From positions 1 through 17,492 of the forward strand of contig SFNX01000050.1 of assembly GCA_004552595.1 (NCBI GenBank): 17,492 bases of DNA. The letters run 5' to 3'. This document shows, piece after piece, positions 1-6,778 of the stretch; the stretch's first letter is position 1, and the number at the start of each line of letters is the position of its first letter. The stretch is from Lachnospiraceae bacterium. Lineage in GTDB: Bacteria; Bacillota; Clostridia; Lachnospirales; Lachnospiraceae. Below the pieces are notes generated by a model. That model was not told where the DNA came from and ran no database searches. It saw nothing but the letters and a program-made list of their open reading frames with translations. The position numbers and the translations under genes are program-made.

Positions 1-137
1 TTTTACAAAATATATACTTTTTTTTTAGCAATTTTTCACGAATTTATTTTCATACTATATATAGTACATTTTATCGTCTATATACCCCAAGAGTTCAGTA
101 CTTTAGCGTAGTAAACAGTCATAAATAATATGAACGA
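1..137. other. AT-rich non-coding region at left edge
   Basis: This stretch lies downstream of cvpA and holds no credible coding region. It contains a run of nine T (18-26) and a perfect 14-bp palindrome (53-66). I see no hairpin followed by a T-run on the minus strand, so no clear terminator for cvpA. It may hold the promoter of the next gene to the left, but no convincing -35/-10 pair stands out. Confidence 0.6.
53..66. repeat. perfect 14-bp palindrome TACTATATATAGTA
   Basis: The sequence TACTATATATAGTA equals its own reverse complement. It sits 71 nt downstream of the cvpA stop codon in non-coding DNA. The symmetry suits a dimeric DNA-binding protein, but an AT-only centre can also arise by chance in DNA this AT-rich. 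The function is unknown. Confidence 0.45.
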
Positions 138-827
138 TTAAGAAATAATATCAAGTAAAAGATTCGTATTAAACAGAAGCGTCAGGAAATCCGAATCTGC
201 AATCATCTTAAATATTACAGAGCCCGATTTGTTTCCAACGAAAATAACCGTAGCAAAGAAAAACACCCAGGTAATAATGAGACTTTCTATAAACCCAAGG
301 CATCCGCCAATAAATTGATTTATTCCTCTGATAATAGGAATCCTTGAAATAATATCAACAACTGAGAGTAAGACTTTAAATGCAATAATAAGCACAATAA
401 ATGCAAGCACAAAACCTGCCGCCTTGATTGCAGTATTTGCAAGATATGCAGAAACATAATCCTCGAATAAATCTACAACAAGCGTTTTGTACATTTGCGT
501 TGTGTTATTAACAATAAGGCTGTTTTTTAATGAATCGGGAACATTGTATGAATCGATTGTCTTAATCTGGTTCTCAGGAATAGAGTTGTCATACTGTTCA
601 TTTGCTTCCCTGAACATTTCTTCTATTCCAAGCACGATTTTCTCATATGCACCTGTATTATTATATAGGTAATCGGTGACAAAAGGGGCGACCTTTTTTG
701 CAAGGATAATAATCGCAACCATACCTATAAACGATACTACAATTCTTAAAAATCCTTTTCTGTATCCTCTTACCGTCATATAAACGATAAGCGCTACTAT
801 AGCAATAAATAAATAATTTATTTCCAT
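138..827 (-). CDS. cvpA: CvpA family membrane protein
   Basis: A 229-residue protein that I assign to the CvpA/colicin V production family. It has the family's N-terminal hydrophobic helix (about 5-18) followed by the short basic turn RGYRKGFLR (20-28). A second helix follows at about 27-43, then an outward loop of about 90 residues, then two more helices (about 133-152 and 172-197). The family is linked to envelope integrity, and its biochemical role is not settled. The start codon overlaps the stop of the DUF5711 gene as TAATG and has no good ribosome site of its own, which points to translational coupling and perhaps to a shared complex. The long loop between helices 2 and 3 is specific enough to be useful in homologue searches. 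Confidence 0.8.
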   Translation of the reverse strand: MEINYLFIAIVALIVYMTVRGYRKGFLRIVVSFIGMVAIIILAKKVAPFVTDYLYNNTGAYEKIVLGIEEMFREANEQYDNSIPENQIKTIDSYNVPDSLKNSLIVNNTTQMYKTLVVDLFEDYVSAYLANTAIKAAGFVLAFIVLIIAFKVLLSVVDIISRIPIIRGINQFIGGCLGFIESLIITWVFFFATVIFVGNKSGSVIFKMIADSDFLTLLFNTNLLLDIIS

Positions 828-2026
828 TACTTTAACTGAATATCATCCGTTCTTGAACCCGACACAAATAAGTACCTTGTAATATTACCGTTTGGTACCA
901 TTGTGACAATTGAATTCTTGAATAGGCCGTTGTATTTTTCAACGCCGTTCGTATCATAAATCACACACTCATTTGCATTGTATATAATCATCAGGTTCTT
1001 ATTAAATAGTATGTCTGTATAATCAAGGTTGAACGGCTGAGATAAAATCATTTCGCCGTCAGTATTATAAACATCAATTCTGTATGGCTCTGTATCTGAT
1101 GTCTGTGTATATACGAGCCCGATATAGCTTTCATTATTAAATACACTTGTAATTTCATCTTCGCAGGCAACCTCAAATACTCTCTCAGGTCTCTGGTCTC
1201 CCTTGAATATCGAGAAAGTCTTGTTGCCGAGCGCAAATGCTGTATTTGCATTCATAAACTGAACATACGTTATTGTCTCATCATCATAATTGTATCCGCT
1301 TACAAGGTTGTCAATTTCGTTCTGACCTACGGAGCCGAAATTGTAAAATGCAACAGATGATGAAATCTTACCGCTGTCGATATATATATAAGAAATGTTA
1401 AGCATTATTCCGTTTTCAGAAATGTCCATACTTAACGGGAAGCCGCTTTTTTTCATTGTTGTTCTGTCACTTGCAACAACTTCGCCTTCCTTATTATATA
1501 GCTTAACCCACGTAACATCGTCCTCTTCAAGAACTACCGCAATATTACCGTTACCGGCAATAGAAAATCTCTGAACAGGAAGTGTTGTGTCAATCTGGCC
1601 TTGAAGCCCTTCAGAGTTCAGAATATATATCTTTGTTCCTTTGTAATCACCAAGTGCAACATAATCACCACATATATCAACCATCGGATTTTGCATTTCA
1701 TATGTTTGATTGAAAAGCATCTGGTTATCCATGTTGAAGGCAGTCGCACCGTCACGGCTGTACTTAAGCACATTTCCGTTGAATCTTTTGAATCTGGCAC
1801 CCGAAGAATCTTCATACTGAATCGTATTTAATATTGAATAGTCAGTATAAACCATGTTTTTGTAATTGTTGTATATGAAAAAAAGAGCTCCTGCTATAGC
1901 AGCAACTATAATAATTATTCTGTAGACAACAAACCTTCTGTGCCTTGCAAGGTCTTTCATCCACTTCTTATCATTTTTTTCAAATTCTTCGTCAAACTTT
2001 TGAACTCGCGTTACTTCGTCTGCCAT
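827..2026 (-). CDS. DUF5711 family membrane-anchored protein
   Basis: A 399-residue protein with a short charged cytoplasmic N-terminus (1-32), one membrane helix (about 33-51) and a long outer domain. The outer domain is rich in beta-strand-like repeats of the type 'YNxDGE' and 'IYDTNGVEKY', which suggests a beta-propeller of WD40/PQQ-like blades. I recognise it as DUF5711, a family of unknown function common in Lachnospiraceae. The start is supported by AGGGG six bases before the ATG. It follows tktB by 75 nt across a strong hairpin and overlaps cvpA by one base. There is no signal peptidase or lipobox site, so it should stay as a single-pass protein with its domain outside. The propeller reading is inferred from sequence pattern only. 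Confidence 0.72.
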   Translation of the reverse strand: MADEVTRVQKFDEEFEKNDKKWMKDLARHRRFVVYRIIIIVAAIAGALFFIYNNYKNMVYTDYSILNTIQYEDSSGARFKRFNGNVLKYSRDGATAFNMDNQMLFNQTYEMQNPMVDICGDYVALGDYKGTKIYILNSEGLQGQIDTTLPVQRFSIAGNGNIAVVLEEDDVTWVKLYNKEGEVVASDRTTMKKSGFPLSMDISENGIMLNISYIYIDSGKISSSVAFYNFGSVGQNEIDNLVSGYNYDDETITYVQFMNANTAFALGNKTFSIFKGDQRPERVFEVACEDEITSVFNNESYIGLVYTQTSDTEPYRIDVYNTDGEMILSQPFNLDYTDILFNKNLMIIYNANECVIYDTNGVEKYNGLFKNSIVTMVPNGNITRYLFVSGSRTDDIQLK

Positions 2027-2032
2027 AGTATT

Positions 2033-2037
2033 CCCCT
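2033..2037 (-). promoter_or_regulatory. ribosome binding site of the DUF5711 gene
   Basis: AGGGG on the minus strand stands six bases before the ATG at 2026. It lies just after the hairpin at 2045-2069, and the CCCT in that hairpin's 3' arm could pair with it instead of with the 5' arm. Confidence 0.6.
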
Positions 2038-2044
2038 ATATATT

Positions 2045-2069
2045 GAAGGGACGCCAAAAGCGTCCCCTC
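2045..2069 (-). terminator. strong hairpin between tktB and DUF5711, terminator-like
   Basis: On the minus strand a 10-bp stem (GAGGGGACGC with GCGTCCCTTC, one G-T pair) closes a 5-nt loop. The tail after it is only TTCAATATAT-like, with no continuous T-run, so termination may be weak or partial. It could also be a processing or stability element that separates tkt from the DUF5711-cvpA message. No T-run follows on the plus strand either. Confidence 0.5.
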
Positions 2070-2101
2070 TAATATAATATATATTTTGTAATTATAAAAG
2101 A

Positions 2102-3043
2102 CTATTTAACGAAGTCCTTAGTTACTTTATATATGCCTTCTGCATCAAGACCATACTTATGAATAAGCTGTGCTGCTGTTCCTGACTCACCGAAGCAGTC
2201 ATACATACCAATCTTCTTAACAGGTGTAGGACACTTCTCAGCAAGTGCATCACATACTGCCGAACCAAGTCCGCCGATAACTGAATGCTCTTCAGCTGTA
2301 ACAACCTTTCCTGTCTTCTTAGCTGATGCAACAATTAAATCCTCATCAAGTGGCTTAATTGTGTGGATGTTAATAACTTCTGCGTCAATTCCGTCTGCTG
2401 CAAGCATCTTAGCCGCTTCCATTGACTCAGGTACAGTAAGTCCTGAACATACAATTGTTACGTCCTTACCTTCCTTTAATACGATACCCTTACCCATTTC
2501 AAATTTGTAAGTAGCTTCGTCATTAAATACAGGAACTGCCGCACGACCAAATCTTAAATAAACAGGTCCCTTGTATTCATATGCAGCCTTAACTGCTGCT
2601 CTTGCCTCAACATCATCAGCAGGGTTAATAATAACCATACCCGGAATTGTTCTCATAAGAGCAATATCCTCATTACACTGATGTGAAGCGCCGTCCTCAC
2701 CAACAGAAACACCTGCATGAGTAGCACCAATCTTAACATTAAGATGTGGATATCCGATACTGTTACGAACCTGCTCAAATGCACGTCCTGCTGCGAACAT
2801 TGCAAATGTAGATGCAAACGGAACCTTTCCTGTTGCTGCAAGTCCTGCTGCAATACAAGTCATGTTAGCTTCTGCGATACCGCAGTTAATATGCTTGTCA
2901 GGGTGTGCCTTATTGAAAATACTTGTCATTGTAGCTGCAGCCAGGTCAGCTGTAAGTACTACAAGATCGTCATGTTCATTACCAAGCTCAACCAATGCGT
3001 TGCCGTAGCTTGTTCTGGTAGCGATTTTAATTACTTCTGACAT
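2102..3043 (-). CDS. tktB: transketolase, C-terminal subunit
   Basis: A 313-residue protein holding the pyrimidine-binding and C-terminal domains of transketolase. GIAEAN with Glu58 matches the glutamate that activates the thiamine ring, and GEDGASHQ (115-122) and YLRFGR (about 162-167) are conserved in this half. It must pair with the N-terminal subunit encoded just upstream to form the active enzyme, which moves two-carbon units between sugar phosphates in the non-oxidative pentose phosphate pathway. The start overlaps the end of the partner gene by 13 nt, and an AGGTG ribosome site lies inside that gene. Two-gene transketolases of about 280 plus 310 residues are normal in clostridia and archaea, so this is not a broken gene. 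A role as a transketolase-like enzyme on another ketose cannot be excluded from sequence. Confidence 0.93.
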   Translation of the reverse strand: MSEVIKIATRTSYGNALVELGNEHDDLVVLTADLAAATMTSIFNKAHPDKHINCGIAEANMTCIAAGLAATGKVPFASTFAMFAAGRAFEQVRNSIGYPHLNVKIGATHAGVSVGEDGASHQCNEDIALMRTIPGMVIINPADDVEARAAVKAAYEYKGPVYLRFGRAAVPVFNDEATYKFEMGKGIVLKEGKDVTIVCSGLTVPESMEAAKMLAADGIDAEVINIHTIKPLDEDLIVASAKKTGKVVTAEEHSVIGGLGSAVCDALAEKCPTPVKKIGMYDCFGESGTAAQLIHKYGLDAEGIYKVTKDFVK

Positions 3044-3867
3044 ATTGCTTCACCTACTTTCTCAAGATCTGCCATAGCCTGTGCATACTGCTCATCGTTA
3101 GGAGCTTTTCCATGCCATCCTGCCTGGTCTTCCATAAATGAAACGCCCTTACCCTTTGTTGTCTTAGCAATAATTGCTGTTGGCATTCCCTTTGTTTCCT
3201 TAGCTTCCTTGAAAGCTGCTCTAATCTGATCAAAGTCATGACCATCAATCTCAATTACGTGGAAATTGAAAGCCTTGAACTTATCAGGAATAGGGTTAGG
3301 ATCGCATACGTCCTCGATACGTCCGTCGATCTGAAGTCCGTTGTTATCAACGATAACAACAAGATTATCAAGCTTCTTAAATCCGGCAAACATTGCTGCT
3401 TCCCATACCTGTCCTTCAGCAATTTCACCATCACCTAAAAGTGTGTATACTCTGTAATCATCATTTGAAAGCTTAGCTGAAAGAGCCATTCCTGTTGCAA
3501 CAGAAATTCCCTGTCCTAAAGAACCCGATGACATATCAACACCCGGTGTGTGCTGCATGCAAGGATGTCCCTGAAGGTGTGATCCAAGCTTTCTTAATGT
3601 TGTAAGCTCCTCAACCGGGAAATATCCACGGTTTGCAAGTGTTGCATAAAGTGCAGGAGCTACATGTCCCTTAGATAATACAAAGCGATCTCTGTCTTCC
3701 TTATTAGGATTCTTAGGATCGATGTTCATTTCCTCAAAATAGAGGTAAGTCATAATGTCTGCACATGATAAAGATCCGCCCGGATGTCCTGCTTTTGCTG
3801 CATGAACGCCGGTAACAATTCCTTTGCGGACTTCATTGGCAATTTTCTTAAGTTCAAGATTGTCCAT
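3031..3867 (-). CDS. tktA: transketolase, N-terminal subunit
   Basis: A 278-residue thiamine-diphosphate-binding half of transketolase. Visible motifs are GHPGGS (27-32), LSKGH (64-68), SGSLGQG (114-120) and the TPP/magnesium motif that begins GDGEIAEGQ (145-153) and ends at VDNN (173-176). A late histidine in WHGKAP (251-256) is also typical. I choose the ATG at 3867, which has AAAGGA seven bases upstream; a longer GTG-started frame from 3939 adds 24 residues that do not resemble the family. The gene lies 108 nt after galT with its own promoter-like site, and its end overlaps the C-terminal subunit by 13 nt, so both halves are made together. Confidence 0.93.
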   Translation of the reverse strand: MDNLELKKIANEVRKGIVTGVHAAKAGHPGGSLSCADIMTYLYFEEMNIDPKNPNKEDRDRFVLSKGHVAPALYATLANRGYFPVEELTTLRKLGSHLQGHPCMQHTPGVDMSSGSLGQGISVATGMALSAKLSNDDYRVYTLLGDGEIAEGQVWEAAMFAGFKKLDNLVVIVDNNGLQIDGRIEDVCDPNPIPDKFKAFNFHVIEIDGHDFDQIRAAFKEAKETKGMPTAIIAKTTKGKGVSFMEDQAGWHGKAPNDEQYAQAMADLEKVGEAICQK

Positions 3868-3915
3868 GATATAATCCTTTCCTTTTATTCTTTTAATCTC
3901 CTTTGGAGAGTTCAC

Positions 3916-3932
3916 ACTTAATATTTTTAAGT
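3916..3932. repeat. 6+6 dyad over the tkt promoter -10 region
   Basis: ACTTAA and TTAAGT form a perfect inverted repeat with a 5-nt centre. It overlaps the proposed -10 element at 3930-3935 and the likely transcription start. This placement suits a repressor operator, but the repeat is AT-rich and could be chance. Confidence 0.35.
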
Positions 3933-3959
3933 CTATCACGAATTATCAGCCGATTTCAA
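3930..3959 (-). promoter_or_regulatory. candidate promoter for tktA-tktB
   Basis: On the minus strand TTGAAA (3954-3959, five of six consensus bases) lies 18 nt before TAGACT (3930-3935, four of six). A TGA directly before the -10 gives an extended -10. The site sits in the 108-nt gap after galT, the only sizeable gap between the gal and tkt genes. A weak -10 makes this a moderate call. Confidence 0.42.
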
Positions 3960-3975
3960 CATAATACTTGCTATA

Positions 3976-5484
3976 TTAGACCGACTCGATAAATTTCATG
4001 AAGTACTCGCGACCCTTTTTATCACGCTTAAATACGCCCGCATCTTCAAGCACCTTTACAAATACTTTTCCGATTTCTGCTTTCAGTATTTCATCAACAT
4101 TTTCTTTATTGATTTTACCTTCGTATTTAGGGATAAATTCTTCTGCCCAGTCAGCGTGCTTTAAAAGCTCATCAAAGCTTCGAATATCCTTACCTTCAAT
4201 TATACAACGGGCAAGCAATTCCATTTCCGACTTTATTCTTGATGGCAAAATAGCGAGTCCCATAACCTCAATGCCGCCAATATTTTCTTTCTTAATGTGA
4301 TGGTACTCGTTTCTTGGATGGTATACACCAAGCGGCCTTTCTTCGGTAGTAATATTGTTTCTAAGTGCAAGGTCAAGCTCATATTTGCCGTTAGCAAATC
4401 TTGCTGCGGGTGTTATTGTATTGTGAGGTTCACCATTTGTTTTTGCAAAAATAAAAGCTTCCTCATCTGTGTATTCCCGCCACGCGCCAAGTATTTTGTC
4501 CGCCAAATCGACTAACCTCTCCTGACTTGTGCTTCTGATTCTGATCACCGACATCGGCCACTTAAGAATACCGGCCTCAACATCTTCAAAGCCTTTGAAC
4601 ACTACTTCCTTCTCGATTACTGCCCTTGACATCGCAAAGCTGTAATTACCACCCTGGAAATGTTCATGTGAAAGAATCGAGCCTCCGACAATCGGAAGGT
4701 CCGCATTCGTAGCAATCACATAATGAGGGAACTGCCTTATAAAATCAAACAGCTTCTCAAATACTTCCCTGTTTATTGTCATCGGAGTATGTTCTCTGTT
4801 AAGTACTATGCAGTGCTCGTTATAATAAACGTATGGAGAATACTGGAGGCCCCACTCTTTTCCTAAAATCTTAATCGGAATAATTCTGTGATTCTCTCTT
4901 GCAGGGTGATTGATTCTTCCCGCATATCCTTCGTTCTCAACGCATAGCAGACATTTAGGATATGATGACTGCTTTGCATTTCTTGCGGCAGCTATTGCCT
5001 TAGGATCCTTTTCAGGCTTAGACATATTGATTGTGATATCGATGTCACCGTACTCTGATTCATATACCCATTTGATATCCTTAGCAATTCTGTATGTTCT
5101 TATATAATCTGAATTTTTGGAATATTCGTAATAGAAATCCGTTGCTTCTTTTGGAGATACAGCATATTTTTCGTTAAAAATGCGGATAACCTCAGATGGT
5201 CTCCTAACGAAACAGTTCATAACCCTTGTGTCAAATAAGTCACGATACACTACGCTGTTTTCTTTGATAAGTCCTCTGTCATAGGCATAGTCATCGATGA
5301 ATTGTAAAATAGCTTCTAAATCACTTGAAAGAGATATAACCTTGTCTTCATCATCGCAAGGATTATATTCATCAAGCTTTAACACATCAAGAAGCATATT
5401 GATAGAATAAATGCGCTCATTTTCTTCGATAAGTCCTCTGTCAACGGCATATTGTGCAAGTGCACTTATATAAGTATTAATCAT
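3976..5484 (-). CDS. galT: galactose-1-phosphate uridylyltransferase, class II
   Basis: A 502-residue enzyme of the large, Gram-positive type of GalT. It exchanges UMP between UDP-glucose and galactose 1-phosphate, the second Leloir step. SHEHFQGG (272-279) carries the histidines that replace the HPHGQ of class I enzymes, with His275 the likely uridylylated residue. GEPHNTITPAAR (351-362) and HPARENHR (193-200) are further family landmarks. The first 90 residues contain two related helical segments, YAVDRGLIEEN (12-22) and YAYDRGLIKEN (66-76), and their DNA is almost identical. The gene starts one base after the galK stop, so the two are surely cotranscribed. No galE is present in the window, so UDP-galactose must be recycled by an enzyme encoded elsewhere. 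Confidence 0.93.
   Translation of the reverse strand: MINTYISALAQYAVDRGLIEENERIYSINMLLDVLKLDEYNPCDDEDKVISLSSDLEAILQFIDDYAYDRGLIKENSVVYRDLFDTRVMNCFVRRPSEVIRIFNEKYAVSPKEATDFYYEYSKNSDYIRTYRIAKDIKWVYESEYGDIDITINMSKPEKDPKAIAAARNAKQSSYPKCLLCVENEGYAGRINHPARENHRIIPIKILGKEWGLQYSPYVYYNEHCIVLNREHTPMTINREVFEKLFDFIRQFPHYVIATNADLPIVGGSILSHEHFQGGNYSFAMSRAVIEKEVVFKGFEDVEAGILKWPMSVIRIRSTSQERLVDLADKILGAWREYTDEEAFIFAKTNGEPHNTITPAARFANGKYELDLALRNNITTEERPLGVYHPRNEYHHIKKENIGGIEVMGLAILPSRIKSEMELLARCIIEGKDIRSFDELLKHADWAEEFIPKYEGKINKENVDEILKAEIGKVFVKVLEDAGVFKRDKKGREYFMKFIESV
5258..5281. repeat. copy 1 of a 24-nt repeat inside galT
   Basis: This 24-nt stretch matches 5420-5443 at 23 of 24 positions and encodes residues around DRGLIKEN (69-76). 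It is the inner copy of a paired segment in the N-terminal domain of GalT. Confidence 0.7.
5420..5443. repeat. copy 2 of a 24-nt repeat inside galT
   Basis: This is the partner of 5258-5281, with a single T/C difference. It encodes residues around DRGLIEEN (15-22), close to the N-terminus of GalT. Confidence 0.7.
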
Positions 5485-5485
5485 A

Positions 5486-6766
5486 TTACAGTACCTTCAT
5501 TCCACCGTATTTTCTAACCTTTAATACATGACATGAACCTTCACCAAAAAGCTTATCCATCTCTTCTCTGTATTCAGAAACCATGTCGTTTGGCACAAAT
5601 GCCTGTATTGTTCCGGCAAATCCGCCTCCGTGAACTCTTACGGCTCCCTTACCGGCAAGAATTCTTTCGCTGACTCCAAGTCCAACAGAAAGTCCCTGAT
5701 TTGCTACATCAGATGCAGGATAAACATTCTGAAGATATTTAAATGAGCTGTTTCCTGATGCACTGATATGCTTCTTAAATTCTTCAAAATCTCCGGCTTC
5801 AAGTGCGTTTACTTCTTTAGTAACCGTATTGTGATCAAAGAAGAAATGCATAGCTCTGACTACAGGTCTGTCACCGACCTTTTCTCTTATATCGCTGATA
5901 TTGGCATAAAACTCATCTTCATCAACTTCTCTTAATACTTCTTTGCCAAAATATGCAGCAACCTTCTTCATATCTATAGGAACTGCGGCATACTCAGGAG
6001 TAAGATCGGCATGTGAGCCCTTTGTATCTACGATACACAGGCTGTGAGAGAATTTAGCAAAGTCAACATCAACCTTCTTGATTACAGGATTTTTTGTATC
6101 CTTGAAGTCAATGTTAACAAGACTTCCGACTGATGATGCCATCTGGTCCATAAGTCCTGAAGGTTTGCCAAAATATACATTTTCGGCATACTGACTTGCC
6201 TGTGCGATAAACACAGGAGAAATCTCCATATTGTTAAATAATCCCGAAATAATTGTTCCGATTGCAACTTCAAATGCTGCTGAAGAAGACATTCCCGAGC
6301 CTCTCAATACATCGCTTGTCATGAATGTCTTAAAGCCGCCGACTGTGTAGCCTTCATCTTTAAGTCTCTTAGCTACACCGCGAATTAATGATTCTGATGT
6401 GTTTTCTTCTGAGTCTTTTTTTGAAAGATCGTTAACATTAATATCCTTAATGTTGTAATCATCCGATACGATTTTAATGATATTATCATCTGTCTTACTT
6501 ACGATAGCTATTACATCAAGGTTAAGTCCACATGCTAACACCTGTCCTCTCTGATGGTCAGTGTGATTGCCTCCAACCTCAGACCTTCCCGGTGCCGAAT
6601 AAATCTCAACCTCACCCTCTCCGTATAGCTCTTCATATTTTTTAATTGCTTTAATGTACCTTTCCTTCTGATAGTCAAGTACATTTTCATCTACATAGAT
6701 ATCAAGAAGCCGGTCATCAAAATCCCCGCTTTGAATTTTAAAAATAATGTTTTTTGTTAATTCCAT
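5486..6766 (-). CDS. galK: galactokinase (GHMP kinase family)
   Basis: A 426-residue GHMP kinase that should phosphorylate galactose at C1 with ATP in the cytoplasm. The order is typical: substrate motif GRSEVGGNHTDHQ (60-72), ATP loop GSGMSSSAAFE (156-166), catalytic Asp207 in GLMDQM, and C-terminal GGGFAGT (380-386). In well-studied galactokinases the first motif reads GR-x4-GEHTDY; here the glutamate is Asn67 and the tyrosine is His71. I recall this variant as common in clostridial GalK, but it alters a residue that contacts the sugar. The gene begins 12 nt after the murF stop with a GGGAGAAGGG ribosome site and ends one base before galT. The pairing with galT makes galactose the best substrate guess; another hexose or amino sugar is possible. 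Confidence 0.9.
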   Translation of the reverse strand: MELTKNIIFKIQSGDFDDRLLDIYVDENVLDYQKERYIKAIKKYEELYGEGEVEIYSAPGRSEVGGNHTDHQRGQVLACGLNLDVIAIVSKTDDNIIKIVSDDYNIKDINVNDLSKKDSEENTSESLIRGVAKRLKDEGYTVGGFKTFMTSDVLRGSGMSSSAAFEVAIGTIISGLFNNMEISPVFIAQASQYAENVYFGKPSGLMDQMASSVGSLVNIDFKDTKNPVIKKVDVDFAKFSHSLCIVDTKGSHADLTPEYAAVPIDMKKVAAYFGKEVLREVDEDEFYANISDIREKVGDRPVVRAMHFFFDHNTVTKEVNALEAGDFEEFKKHISASGNSSFKYLQNVYPASDVANQGLSVGLGVSERILAGKGAVRVHGGGFAGTIQAFVPNDMVSEYREEMDKLFGEGSCHVLKVRKYGGMKVL

Positions 6767-6778
6767 GCCCTTCTCCCG

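Noticed and set aside
3868..3939. GTG-started 24-residue extension of the transketolase N-terminal subunit
   Set aside because: The family begins near the ATG at 3867, which has a good ribosome site; the extension would also cover the promoter-like region.
4910..5107. Plus-strand frames inside galT, murF, ddl, cca and ackA
   Set aside because: All lie opposite well-supported family genes and show no motif, ribosome site or promoter of their own.
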